The notes beneath the pieces were generated by a model. The model was given only the letters and a program-made list of their open reading frames with translations. It did not search any database and was not told where the DNA came from. The translations under genes and the position numbers were made by a program. This document shows positions 24,382-33,032 of a stretch of DNA of 45,985 nucleotides, piece after piece; within the stretch, counting starts at the first letter, position 1; each line of letters opens with the position of its first letter. Source of the DNA: Thermoproteota archaeon. GTDB lineage: Archaea; Korarchaeota; Korarchaeia; Korarchaeales; Korarchaeaceae. The stretch covers positions 1 through 45,985 of the forward strand of contig JAOZGP010000038.1 in NCBI GenBank assembly GCA_027491735.1, written 5' to 3'.

Positions 24382-25407
24382 ATGGACGTGATAACCCTCT
24401 CACATGGCTCGGGAGGAGTTGAGACTGAAAAACTCTTGAAGAGGCTGATTCTATCAAAACTGAAGGATGAGATGAAGAGGGCTCTGGGAGGCATCGGTAC
24501 CGATGAGCTAGATGACGGGGCCACACTCAGAATCAGCAACTCCTTCTTGGTCGCTTCCATGGACTCGTACACAGTCAACCCACCCTTCTTTCCTGGAGGG
24601 AATGTCGGAGAGCTGGCGGCCTCTGGAACGATAAATGACGTCCTGGTGATGGGTGGGAATCCCGTTGCGATCTTGGACTCAGTAGTTTTCGAGGAAGGAT
24701 TTCCTATGAAGAGGGCTGATGAGATCCTGAACTCCTTCTTAGACGTCCTTCGCAAGGAGAAAGTTAGTTTGATAGGCGGCGATCTGAAGGTCATGCCCAG
24801 AGGTCAACTTGATGGCGTCCTAATAGCCACTGTGGGACTCGGAATTGCGACCCGTCCGGTAGTCGACTCAAACCTCAAAGAGGGCGACAGGCTGATAATC
24901 ACAGGAAGCATCGGAGAGCATGGGGCAGCAATACTAGCAGCTCAGAGGGGATTTGATGTCGAGTCCGAGGGACTGAAGAGCGACGTCAGGACTCTGAGCT
25001 TTATGAGAGATCTCATATCGAAGTTCGGTGAGGATATACATGCTGCCAGGGATCCCACGAGAGGAGGACTAGCCGGCTCTCTCAACGAATGGGCCAAGAA
25101 GACGGGTCTTGTTCTCGTGGTTGATGAGGAGAGAATACCTGTCAGAGAAGAGGTCAGAGCCTTCACCGAACTCTTGGGAGTGGATCCTCTGACTCTTGCA
25201 TGTGAGGGAAGGGCTCTCCTCGGTGTCAGCTCAGAGTCCGTAGAGGAGATCTTATCATTCCTCGAGAACAGAGGTGAGGCTCCGAGCCTCATTGGAGAGG
25301 TGCACAAGAGCAAGAGATTTGAGGGTATAGTCCTACTTAAGACAATATCTGGAGGATCGAGGATCCTGGAACCACCATCAGGGGAAATAGTACCTAGGAT
25401 CTGTTGA
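24382..25407 (+). CDS. HypE, thiocyanate-forming maturation protein
   Basis: HypE receives a carbamoyl group from HypF on its C-terminal cysteine and dehydrates it with ATP to a thiocyanate. The C terminus PRIC carries that cysteine as the last residue. The PurM-like ATP-binding core is evident from LSHGSGG (residues 6-12), DDGATL and LIGGDLKV. The length of 341 residues is normal. It follows hypC by 12 bases and is convergent with tatC. Confidence 0.94.
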   Translation: MDVITLSHGSGGVETEKLLKRLILSKLKDEMKRALGGIGTDELDDGATLRISNSFLVASMDSYTVNPPFFPGGNVGELAASGTINDVLVMGGNPVAILDSVVFEEGFPMKRADEILNSFLDVLRKEKVSLIGGDLKVMPRGQLDGVLIATVGLGIATRPVVDSNLKEGDRLIITGSIGEHGAAILAAQRGFDVESEGLKSDVRTLSFMRDLISKFGEDIHAARDPTRGGLAGSLNEWAKKTGLVLVVDEERIPVREEVRAFTELLGVDPLTLACEGRALLGVSSESVEEILSFLENRGEAPSLIGEVHKSKRFEGIVLLKTISGGSRILEPPSGEIVPRIC

Positions 25408-25444
25408 CCAGCCCAAAAATACAGAAAGTTTATATGAATTCGTC

Positions 25445-26341
25445 CTAGTACTGCGATCTACCACAAAATGGACAAAATACCTCTCCCTCCTCAATTATCG
25501 CCCCGCAGTACTTGCACCGCCTTTCGATCTTTCTTGCCTCCTTCCCTCCCCCGCTTCTTTCCTTCTCATACCTTCTAGCTATTCTCATTGCCACTTCCAT
25601 CATCAGGAGCATTGGGAGGAACAGTGCTAGATCAGCTAAGGGACCGCCGTCGGGAGTTATGGCTGCTGTTATCACGAACAGAGCGACATAGAAATAGAGT
25701 CTGTTTTTCTCAACGGTGGAGGTGCTCAGCACACCGAACCTGACGAGGAGCACATATATCACGGGCATGGTGAAGGAGAACCCGGTGAATATCACAGTCA
25801 AGAAGATCAGTGAGTAGAAATCGTAGATGTTTATGACCATCTTGGCTCCTACAAGGTTGAAGAAAGGTATCATAGCCCATATGACGAAGGGAGCTATGAC
25901 TAGATAACCGAAAACCGCTCCAGCGATGAAGAGTGCGGTGAAGGCAACGGTAGAAGGGTATATCATTCTCCTCTCGTGCTCGTACAGGGCTGGATCTATG
26001 TACTTGTAAATCTCATAGACTATGACGGGCAAACTAAATACGAATCCGAAGAGCACCGAGGTCAAGAAGTATAGCTCCAGAGGAGTTGAGAAATTAAGGC
26101 CTATGAGGGTCACTCCTGTTATCTTTATGCCTATTATCCCTCCGCTGAGGACCTGCTCCCTGACCCTCCGTAGAATAAGTCCTATGAGAGGCTCATAAAA
26201 GCCGGAGAGGGAAAATATCTCTGTTGGATTCGCTGGAGCGACCAGCAATATCAGGGTTATCACTAGGAAGGGATAGAGAGCTTTTCTGAGCCTTGTCGAG
26301 AGTTCCACTACGTGATCCCAGAAGGATGCTTCACTATCCAT
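25445..26341 (-). CDS. TatC translocase subunit with a C-terminal zinc ribbon
   Basis: TatC recognises twin-arginine signals. The core (about 1-255) shows six hydrophobic segments and the conserved loop FSLPVIVYEIYKYIDPALYEHE, with NFSTPLE before it. After a charged linker the C terminus forms a zinc ribbon with Cys276/279 and Cys290/293 (CKYCGAI and CPFCGRS), which TatC does not usually carry. The gene lies about 50 bases behind tatA in the same direction and next to the hydrogenase cluster, whose small and HybA-like subunits both need Tat export. Confidence 0.9.
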   Translation of the reverse strand: MDSEASFWDHVVELSTRLRKALYPFLVITLILLVAPANPTEIFSLSGFYEPLIGLILRRVREQVLSGGIIGIKITGVTLIGLNFSTPLELYFLTSVLFGFVFSLPVIVYEIYKYIDPALYEHERRMIYPSTVAFTALFIAGAVFGYLVIAPFVIWAMIPFFNLVGAKMVINIYDFYSLIFLTVIFTGFSFTMPVIYVLLVRFGVLSTSTVEKNRLYFYVALFVITAAITPDGGPLADLALFLPMLLMMEVAMRIARRYEKERSGGGKEARKIERRCKYCGAIIEEGEVFCPFCGRSQY

Positions 26342-26393
26342 GCTCTATCACTGTAGCCAGCTTGTAACTTTTCGCTATTCTCTGAGGATGGGT

Positions 26394-26663
26394 TCACTTC
26401 TTCTTTGAGGTTTTCTCAGCAATCTCTTTGAGGATCTCCTCTTTGGTCTTTCCAGCGGTATCTATACCAAGCTCCTTAGCTAGCTCCAGTATCTTCTTGT
26501 CTGGATCTGAGGATGATGAATCCATTTCCCCTTTAGATGCCCTCTCAAACTCCTTTTTTGCCTGGCCTATTGACCTGGCCAGCTCAGGAAGCTTCTGGGG
26601 CCCCCATATTATGATAGCTATGATTATTATACCAATTATTACGGTTTCCCAACCACTGAACAT
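26394..26663 (-). CDS. TatA pore-forming subunit
   Basis: The 89-residue protein has the TatA layout: a short N terminus, one membrane helix (ETVIIGIIIIAIIIWG), the hinge GPQKLPELARSIGQA and an amphipathic helix, then a charged tail. A TATA box lies at 26695-26704 (minus) and a GAGG ribosome site just before the ATG. It is upstream of tatC in one operon, giving a two-component Tat system. Confidence 0.93.
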   Translation of the reverse strand: MFSGWETVIIGIIIIAIIIWGPQKLPELARSIGQAKKEFERASKGEMDSSSSDPDKKILELAKELGIDTAGKTKEEILKEIAEKTSKKK

Positions 26664-26694
26664 TTTCCTCTCGTGATTGCTTACACCGAGTCTC

Positions 26695-26704
26695 TTATAT
26701 AAAG
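26695..26704 (-). promoter_or_regulatory. TATA box of tatA-tatC
   Basis: CTTTATATAA on the minus strand, about 36 bases before the tatA ATG. Confidence 0.5.
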
Positions 26705-26761
26705 ATTTGCAGGTAAAAAGGTTGGAGAAGGCCCTGAGGATTTCAGAAAAATTTTTTGTCC

Positions 26762-27541
26762 TTACTCCAGAGGAACAACGCCTTCTCCACGTTTTATATC
26801 AAAAGTCATCCACTCACCCCTATGGTGAACACCACTCATCCTTCTGACCCTTATCTGTTTTATGAGAAGACCTTTCTGAAGTCCAGTTGGGCTGAACCTA
26901 AGATCCACTATACCATCATCAAAACACTCTAAAATAGTCCTGAACTGATCAAACACGCCAAAGTGGAGGGAGTAGACGAAGGGAACGAACAAGGTCTTAC
27001 AAACCTTGGCCTTGAGGTTCTTTAATGACTCAAGGAAGTCCGCCTGGTCGGAGACCACGGTCAATAGCTCTGTCATGGAGTCCACCAAGACCATCCCCCT
27101 CTCCACCATACCAAGCTCCTCGAGATCCCTCTCAAGGGAACTCCAGAGAAGGTCATAATTGTCGGGCTCGCTCACGAGATCAACTCCGAGGCTTATCTCA
27201 TCGGACAGCTTTTTTATCCGTTCTGGGATCTTTCTTGGCTTGTATTTCTCAAGTCGATAGGAGAAACAGTCTAATATCTTGAAGGACCTGTTCTTCAGGA
27301 AGGGAAGAACGTTCCAATCCATTGTCAGAAACTTCTGCACGGTCGTCAGAGCTGTGTCCTCCATAGTCAGGAAAACCACCGGTTCTCCCATCTTGAGTGT
27401 TTTGTAGGCCATCTCAATGAGTAACATGCTTTTCCCGGTACCAGGTTCTCCCTGTACCGCCATGAGCGTGCTTCTGGGAAATCCCTCTGGAAGCAGGTAT
27501 TTCAGTATCTTAACTGGTGGCTTCATCATGGGTATCTCCAA
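26762..27541 (-). CDS. KaiC-like RecA-superfamily ATPase
   Basis: This single-domain protein belongs to the archaeal KaiC/RadA-like ATPases. Walker A is GEPGTGKS (about 31-38), the conserved VVFLTMEDTA follows, and Walker B is MVLVDSMTEL. The cellular role of these single-domain proteins is mostly unknown; roles in signalling or regulation have been suggested. The TTG at 27541 stands five bases behind GGTGA and is preferred over the GTG at 27550, which lies inside that ribosome site. It follows the radical SAM gene by about 40 bases, so it may be part of the tungsten-enzyme operon, but a functional link is only contextual. Confidence 0.8.
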   Translation of the reverse strand: MEIPMMKPPVKILKYLLPEGFPRSTLMAVQGEPGTGKSMLLIEMAYKTLKMGEPVVFLTMEDTALTTVQKFLTMDWNVLPFLKNRSFKILDCFSYRLEKYKPRKIPERIKKLSDEISLGVDLVSEPDNYDLLWSSLERDLEELGMVERGMVLVDSMTELLTVVSDQADFLESLKNLKAKVCKTLFVPFVYSLHFGVFDQFRTILECFDDGIVDLRFSPTGLQKGLLIKQIRVRRMSGVHHRGEWMTFDIKRGEGVVPLE

Positions 27542-27582
27542 GGAGGTCACCGAGCTGATAACAAGAGCGCCTTACGTTTAAA

Positions 27583-28851
27583 CTATATCACGCATTTGGC
27601 TATATCGACGCTGTACAGACACTCGTTACATGTGTTGGTGTTGCTGTAACAATCCAGCTCATTTGATTGGACGTACCAACAGTCTAGGGAGGAATATACA
27701 CAATCACCACACCAGGGGATGTTCCTTGGAAGATCCCTTCTCACTGACCTGAATCTCCTGTAGTTCTCTGAGTCCCAGATGTCACTTATCGATGATCTTC
27801 TCAGGTCCCCCATCACGACCTTATGGACCTCCTTCACATGGTTGTTGACTACCTCGTCGTGGGAATAGGCGAACTCCATACAAGGTACTACAAGACCGTC
27901 AGATCTTATGAAGACAGCCTCTCTCTCCATGTACCTACAGGAACGGTTCTTAGCATCAGGGAAGACTGACGGAAGATCTATAAGAACCCCGTACTCCTTC
28001 GCCTTCTTCCGACATGTTTCGAACAGCTTTTCGCATCTTCTGGCTAGAGATATCCTATCTTTTTGCGATAGAAGCAGGGGAAAGTTTATCCAGTATCCCC
28101 TCCTCACGGCCATATCCCATAACCCTCCGTACCTCTCGTAGTTGCTGAGTTCGTAGTCTGTGAAGTGCGACACGCCCAGCAACTCAACCACGGATCTGTA
28201 TATCACTTCCTCCGCTTCATCTGCCACCGACTCCAAGAGCTCCAAGGAGGGGCCGCTTATTCCGAGATAGCAGGCCGTCTTATATACTTCTCTATTGTAC
28301 GGGATCACATGCGTTACTGTTATGAAATCAACCCCTTCCTCTATCACTTGAGAGATAAGTTCTGGTAGCTCAGAGTAGTTCTCCTCGGTGACGACGACCT
28401 CTATCCCCACACTGGTGTCGAACTTTTTCTTAATCCTAAGCGCTGACAGGAGGTTCTTCCTTATCCTCCTTCCAGCAGCGCCCCTTCTGATTCTCTCAAG
28501 CTTGAATGGGTTGGGAGTATCTACAGAAAAGGAGATCGAGTTGAGCCCCAGCTGGAACAACCTCTCCACAGTTTCCTCATCAGTCATCGAGCCGTTGGTG
28601 CTCAGGAACATCTCCGCGTCACTAAATCTCCTCGAAGCCTCACGAACCATCCCAGCTAGCTCTGGATTGAGAAGAGGTTCTCCAAATCCGTAGAGGTCGA
28701 CTCTTTCGACAGAATCGACGCTCTCCACTGCTCTTCTGAATAAACTCAGCTCCATGTCTCTGAGCTTAGCTCTCCAATAATTCCTGATGCAGTAGGCACA
28801 TGAAAAGTTGCATCTGTTGGTGACTTCCAGCTGGAGCACCTTGGGCGGCAT
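27583..28851 (-). CDS. radical SAM/SPASM protein beside tungsten oxidoreductase, Cmo-like
   Basis: The radical SAM motif is CNFSCAYC (Cys14/18/21), followed by a GFGEPLLNPE segment and the NGS and SVDT stretches of the barrel. The C-terminal part has the SPASM-like cysteines (VPCMEF, IPWCGDC, LDCWYV, CNECLYS, AKC). Such a protein is commonly encoded beside aldehyde ferredoxin oxidoreductase genes and was named a cofactor-modifying (cmo) protein in Pyrococcus. Here the tungsten oxidoreductase lies directly upstream in the same direction. I choose the ATG at 28851 with GGAGGT before it; a TTG at 28866 is the alternative. Its exact reaction is unproven. Confidence 0.82.
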   Translation of the reverse strand: MPPKVLQLEVTNRCNFSCAYCIRNYWRAKLRDMELSLFRRAVESVDSVERVDLYGFGEPLLNPELAGMVREASRRFSDAEMFLSTNGSMTDEETVERLFQLGLNSISFSVDTPNPFKLERIRRGAAGRRIRKNLLSALRIKKKFDTSVGIEVVVTEENYSELPELISQVIEEGVDFITVTHVIPYNREVYKTACYLGISGPSLELLESVADEAEEVIYRSVVELLGVSHFTDYELSNYERYGGLWDMAVRRGYWINFPLLLSQKDRISLARRCEKLFETCRKKAKEYGVLIDLPSVFPDAKNRSCRYMEREAVFIRSDGLVVPCMEFAYSHDEVVNNHVKEVHKVVMGDLRRSSISDIWDSENYRRFRSVRRDLPRNIPWCGDCVYSSLDCWYVQSNELDCYSNTNTCNECLYSVDIAKCVI

Positions 28852-28940
28852 TGGACATACCTCCAAAATGGGAGTCTCCTCTCAAGGACTTAGTGATCAT
28901 CCTAAAATCTGTATAAAAAAGAAAAAAGTTGGTCCGTACT

Positions 28941-30785
28941 TCATATCTCTATTCCGAGCTCCTCCAACTTCTTCGGAGTCGGCTTTCCATCCATCCATCC
29001 TCTTAGCTCATAGTACTCCTCCTTCATCCTGTCTAGCTCTACCACTTGCCCCTTAGCAGGTCCGCTGGGCATGGGATCCTTGAGAAGTCTCTCGGGTAGT
29101 GTATCGTCCTTACCGTCGAAACCATACTTGTTGAGGATCACTCTCTCGAGGTTGTAGATCCTCTCTCCTATGGTCATGAGATCAGAAGCGCTCAGGTCCC
29201 AGCCGGTGACGGAGCTTATCAAGGAGGCGTAGTCGTCAGCTCCTAGAGCAAACGTTGTGAAGAGACAAGTAACAGCCGAGTTTACGACGCAAGTGAAGTC
29301 CTGGAACACCTTGACCCACTTCGCCTTACCGTCGGGAGTTAGAGGATCTATCTTCTCAGGCAAGCCTAGTATCTCCGGAGATATTGTGTATCCGGTGACA
29401 TGGCATCCTCCTCTGTTGGCCGTTGCGTAGTTTAGCCCTATTCCCTTCGCTCCTCTTGGATCGTAAGCAGGCATTTCTAGTCCTTTAACACTCATCGAGA
29501 GCTCTGGATGTCCATATATATCAGCTAGCCTCCTAGAGCCGAGAGCTAAGTACTTACCGAAGCCCGTTTTGAAAGCGGTTCTCCAAACACACTCCACAAG
29601 AGCGGCTGCATTTCCAAACTTGAGGTCTATCCCCTGAAGATCCTCCTCTGGTATATATCCCTTCTCCCTGAGCTCCATAGCGCATGCTATCGTGGACCCG
29701 AGTGATATAGGATCCATTCCGAGCTCGTCACATAAGTGATTCGCCTTTATCACTGCTCCCATGTCAAACACAGCTGTGTCATTGCCCAAAGCCCATACGG
29801 ACTCATACTCAGGTCCCTCAGAGTACATTACCTGGAAAGGACCTCTCTCAACCTTGGTCACCCTTCCACAGGCTATGACGCATCCCCAGCATGGTTTCTT
29901 CCTTATCAAATACTCCTTAGCCATGGTCTCCCCGCTTATCTTATCGGCATCTGGGTTGGTTCCGTCCTGCCAGTTCTTGAACGGAAGGATCCCGGAGTTG
30001 TTTATTATATTCACGAGAATAGCTGTTCCGTACGTCGGAAGGCCCTCTGCCGTGACTGAGTTCTTCCTGAGCTTATCCAAACAGGCCTTTGAGATCTCCC
30101 TGTACCTCTCCTCCTCAGCGATCTCCGGTTTCGAATTGCCCGACACAACTATGGCCTTGAGTTTCTTGGATCCCATAACAGCTCCCATACCGGTCCTTCC
30201 CGCGGCCCTGTGCTCATCATTTATTATGCACGCCATGTTGACCAGATGCTCTCCAGCAGGACCTATGCATGCCGTGCTGGTGAACTTGCCCCCAACTCTC
30301 TTGTTGAGTATTCTACAGGTGTCGAAGGTGTTCTTGCCCCAGAGATCTTCTGCACTCTTCAGATCAGCCTCTCCATCCACAATCGAGAGGTAGACAGGTT
30401 TCTCGCTTGCTCCCCTGATGATCACCATGTCGTATCCAGCAAACTTCAGGTAGGGTCCCCAGTTTCCTCCCGAGTTAGCGCTTCCTATGGATCCCGTTAG
30501 GGGAGACTTCAGCGCCATAACATGGTATCTCCCGGGAGATGGAGCTCCTACAACCCCTGTTAAAGGTCCAGTAGAAAATATCATTATGTTCTCAGGTCCA
30601 AGAGGATCTATGTCCCTAGGAGCTATCCCCTTGGCCTCGTACTCCTTCAGATACTGATACAAAAGATAGGTCGAATATCCCTTCCCACCTAGGTACTTCT
30701 TGGCGACCTCCTCGCAGACCGGGATATCCTTAAAGCCCCCTGTTGATAGATCCACCTCTAAGATCTTCCCTATAAAACCCTTCAT
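28941..30785 (-). CDS. tungsten-containing aldehyde ferredoxin oxidoreductase family enzyme
   Basis: AOR-family enzymes oxidise aldehydes to acids with a tungsten bis-pyranopterin cofactor and one [4Fe-4S] cluster, donating electrons to ferredoxin. The family start MKGFIGKILEVDL and GKGYSTYLLY are clear, the cluster motif is CWGCVIACGR, and the pterin-binding segment LCDELGMDPISLG is present, with a later conserved cysteine in VNSAVTCLFTTF. From the ATG at 30785 the protein has 614 residues, as expected; the frame is open further upstream but that part has no family similarity and crosses the divergent tfx gene. The physiological aldehyde cannot be told. Confidence 0.92.
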   Translation of the reverse strand: MKGFIGKILEVDLSTGGFKDIPVCEEVAKKYLGGKGYSTYLLYQYLKEYEAKGIAPRDIDPLGPENIMIFSTGPLTGVVGAPSPGRYHVMALKSPLTGSIGSANSGGNWGPYLKFAGYDMVIIRGASEKPVYLSIVDGEADLKSAEDLWGKNTFDTCRILNKRVGGKFTSTACIGPAGEHLVNMACIINDEHRAAGRTGMGAVMGSKKLKAIVVSGNSKPEIAEEERYREISKACLDKLRKNSVTAEGLPTYGTAILVNIINNSGILPFKNWQDGTNPDADKISGETMAKEYLIRKKPCWGCVIACGRVTKVERGPFQVMYSEGPEYESVWALGNDTAVFDMGAVIKANHLCDELGMDPISLGSTIACAMELREKGYIPEEDLQGIDLKFGNAAALVECVWRTAFKTGFGKYLALGSRRLADIYGHPELSMSVKGLEMPAYDPRGAKGIGLNYATANRGGCHVTGYTISPEILGLPEKIDPLTPDGKAKWVKVFQDFTCVVNSAVTCLFTTFALGADDYASLISSVTGWDLSASDLMTIGERIYNLERVILNKYGFDGKDDTLPERLLKDPMPSGPAKGQVVELDRMKEEYYELRGWMDGKPTPKKLEELGIEI

Positions 30786-30813
30786 TGAGATCCCTCTTTG
30801 TCTACAGCGGAAA

Positions 30814-30827
30814 GATATAGATATAAA
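30814..30827 (-). promoter_or_regulatory. TATA region of the tungsten oxidoreductase operon
   Basis: TTTATATCTATATC on the minus strand, about 30-42 bases before the ATG. The divergent tfx TATA is within 70 bases, so a Tfx dimer bound between them could control both. Confidence 0.45.
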
Positions 30828-30887
30828 GTTTGAATATAACAAGATTATTGTAAAAGAGGGTCTCGTAGTACACGAAAGTTCGATCAC

Positions 30888-30896
30888 TATTTTAAG
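30888..30896 (+). promoter_or_regulatory. TATA box of the tfx-like gene
   Basis: TATTTTAAG is centred about 29 bases before the ATG at 30922, indicating a leaderless transcript. Confidence 0.5.
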
Positions 30897-30921
30897 TAAA
30901 TGGCGACTGACTTCTGCGGGA

Positions 30922-31344
30922 ATGTCGAGAAAGAAGTTTGGATCGACGTTTTTAACTGAAGAGCAGGTCCGCGTGCTTCGACTGAGAGCTAAGGGGTACA
31001 GCGGAGATAAGATAGCCAAAGAGTTGGGGATGACCAGGTCCAACGCTTATGCTATCCTGAGGAGCGCTTTGAGGAACATCAACAGAGCAAAGAGAACTCT
31101 GGAGCTCTATATGGAGATCTTCTCCTCAGTGATTGTGGAGATCAGGGAGGGGACCAAGCTTCTCGAGGTACCGCCCATTGTGTACAGAACCGCCGATGAG
31201 TATGGAATAAAGGTCGGAATGAAGAGCGCCGAGCTTGTTGCCTTTCTGGAGAGGAGCACATCAGATCTCTTTGAGAACGGAGGGGCCGTGAAAAGCTTTA
31301 AACTTAAGCTCAGGAGAGATGGACGAATTGAGGTGGAGGAATAG
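30922..31344 (+). CDS. Tfx-family transcription regulator
   Basis: Tfx proteins are archaeal helix-turn-helix regulators; the founding member in Methanothermobacter binds near the molybdenum formylmethanofuran dehydrogenase operon. The N-terminal half matches the family: TFLTEEQVRVLRLRAKGYS, then KIAKELGMTRSNAYAILRSA as the recognition region, and INRAKRTLELY. The 140-residue length fits. The gene is divergent from the tungsten oxidoreductase with a shared short promoter region, which suggests control of a pterin-metal enzyme here too. The start is the ATG at 30922; the open frame upstream has no support. Confidence 0.85.
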   Translation: MSRKKFGSTFLTEEQVRVLRLRAKGYSGDKIAKELGMTRSNAYAILRSALRNINRAKRTLELYMEIFSSVIVEIREGTKLLEVPPIVYRTADEYGIKVGMKSAELVAFLERSTSDLFENGGAVKSFKLKLRRDGRIEVEE

Positions 31345-31364
31345 TCGCTGGAAGAGGGATCTCA

Positions 31365-32210
31365 TTGAGGCTCCTCGGCGTTGATGTCGGCGGGACGTTT
31401 GTGAAATGGTGGACCTTGTCGGGGGAGAGAGGAAAAGCTCCATCTAGAGGATTAGACCTGAGAGGTTTGATGGGCATTGTGCGGGATCTGATCGACAGGA
31501 TCAATCCCGACTCCTGGGGACTGGCTATCGCCGGTCTTGTGGACAGAGAAGGATTTGTTTGGAAGGCTCCCAACTTGAAAATCCTGGAAGGAGTTCGCAT
31601 TCTGGACCATCTGAACCCAGACATCGTAGTCAACGACGCTACAGCAGCTGTCTACGGTGAGTACAGGATGGGAGCCGGAAGGGAGGGAAGGGTGGTCCTC
31701 ATGCTGACCTTGGGGACCGGCGTCGGTGGCGGTCTGGTTGTGGACGGCAGGATATTCGATGGGACCAACGGAACTGGCCTGGAGCCCGGGCACATGATCA
31801 TAGTCCCAGACGGAGAACCCTGCAATTGCGGGAGAAGGGGATGCCTGGAGGCATACTTCTCATCCTATGCTATTGAAAGGGAGTACAGAAGGATCTCTGG
31901 TGAGAGCTTGAAGATACCAGAGATCTCAAGAAGGTACATATCTGGAGAGGAGAAAGCGAGGAGAGTTGTGGAGAGATCCATAGGGCACCTCCACCTAGGC
32001 GTGCTGAACCTAGTCACTGTGCTTAATCCGGACGTCCTGATCTTGGGAGGAGGACTCATAAGAGACATACCAGATCTGGTGGATAGGCTGCGCTCCATGT
32101 TGAGTAAATCCCTCTTTACTCCTCACAGACTGATTATCAGGGAGGCAGAACTCGGGGAGTTCTCAGGAGCCTGTGGAGCCTGTCTGCTAGCGGCCTCTGG
32201 AACAAGGTAG
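31365..32210 (+). CDS. ROK-family sugar kinase
   Basis: ROK proteins phosphorylate hexoses such as glucose or N-acetylmannosamine. The ATP site DVGGT is at the N terminus (GVDVGGTFVKWW), followed by VVNDATAAVYGE, LTLGTGVGGG, and the zinc motif CNCGRRGCLEAY after GLEPGHM. No N-terminal DNA-binding domain is present, so it is a kinase and not a ROK repressor. The TTG start at 31365 follows GAGGG. It lies 20 bases behind tfx. Which sugar is used is not evident; a cupin phosphoglucose isomerase is encoded about 4 kb away. Confidence 0.88.
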   Translation: MRLLGVDVGGTFVKWWTLSGERGKAPSRGLDLRGLMGIVRDLIDRINPDSWGLAIAGLVDREGFVWKAPNLKILEGVRILDHLNPDIVVNDATAAVYGEYRMGAGREGRVVLMLTLGTGVGGGLVVDGRIFDGTNGTGLEPGHMIIVPDGEPCNCGRRGCLEAYFSSYAIEREYRRISGESLKIPEISRRYISGEEKARRVVERSIGHLHLGVLNLVTVLNPDVLILGGGLIRDIPDLVDRLRSMLSKSLFTPHRLIIREAELGEFSGACGACLLAASGTR

Positions 32211-32242
32211 GTTTATACTTAATCGAGTTGTTCGAGAACACG

Positions 32243-32962
32243 ATGGCTATGACCGAGCTTCTCTATATGGATGACTCCTACCTTAGAGAGTTCAGGGCCC
32301 AGGTCGTCAGGGTTGGTGGAGACAAGGTTTTTCTCGACAGAACGGCCTTTTACCCTGTGGGGGGAGGTCTTCCGTCCGATACTGGAATCCTAATATCTGA
32401 AAACAGGGAATTCAGAGTTAAGGAAGTCAGAAAAGACAGATCGAGCGGCGAAGTCTTCCATCTAGCGCCAGGACATGAGCTGATGGAAGGAGATCCTGTG
32501 ATGGGGAAGATAGATTGGGAGAGGAGATACAGGATCATGAGAATGCACACAGCCCTTCACGCTCTGATAGCTGTCCTAAACTCGAAATACGGGGTTTTGG
32601 TCACTGGAAATCAGGTTGGCCTGGAGAGAAGCAGAGTGGACGTCAATCTGGAGAGACCGGATAGAGAGATCGTCAAGGCAGCCATCGACGAGACCAACGA
32701 CATCATGGCCAAAGGAATTCCTGTGAAGATATACTACCTCCCCAGAGAGGAAGCCATGAGGATCTCTGGGATAGTCAAGCTAGCCAAAGCGCTCCCTCCA
32801 AACATCGAGAAGTTGAGAATAGTGGAGATAGAGGGCGTCGACATACAGGCTGATGGAGGACCTCATGTGGCGAACACGAGGGAGATCGGCAGGGTGGTTT
32901 TTCTCAAGCTTGAGAACAAAGGAAGGAACAACAGGAGGATACACTTCACTTTAGAGAAATGA
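32243..32962 (+). CDS. AlaX-type alanyl-tRNA editing protein
   Basis: AlaX proteins hydrolyse mischarged Ser-tRNA(Ala) or Gly-tRNA(Ala). The protein has an N-terminal AlaRS-like beta domain (FYPVGGGLPSDTG) and the editing domain with HTALH (His102/His106) and GGPHV (His208). In the usual CGGTH motif the cysteine is replaced by Asp204, which changes one zinc ligand. The 239-residue length is that of medium-size AlaX. The ATG at 32243 lies about 28 bases after a TATA-like GTTTATACTTAAT (about 32210-32222); a TTG at 32228 is possible. Confidence 0.87.
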   Translation: MAMTELLYMDDSYLREFRAQVVRVGGDKVFLDRTAFYPVGGGLPSDTGILISENREFRVKEVRKDRSSGEVFHLAPGHELMEGDPVMGKIDWERRYRIMRMHTALHALIAVLNSKYGVLVTGNQVGLERSRVDVNLERPDREIVKAAIDETNDIMAKGIPVKIYYLPREEAMRISGIVKLAKALPPNIEKLRIVEIEGVDIQADGGPHVANTREIGRVVFLKLENKGRNNRRIHFTLEK

Positions 32963-33032
32963 AGGAGGCCTCTCTCTATAGGATTCGGTGATGTGGTTCG
33001 ATGTCTTCTATGTTGGAGGATCTGTGAGATAG

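Noticed and set aside
28941..31043. Aldehyde oxidoreductase with an 86-residue N-terminal extension
   Set aside because: The extension has no family similarity, crosses the promoter and start of the divergent tfx gene, and an internal ATG at 30785 gives the family's normal start.
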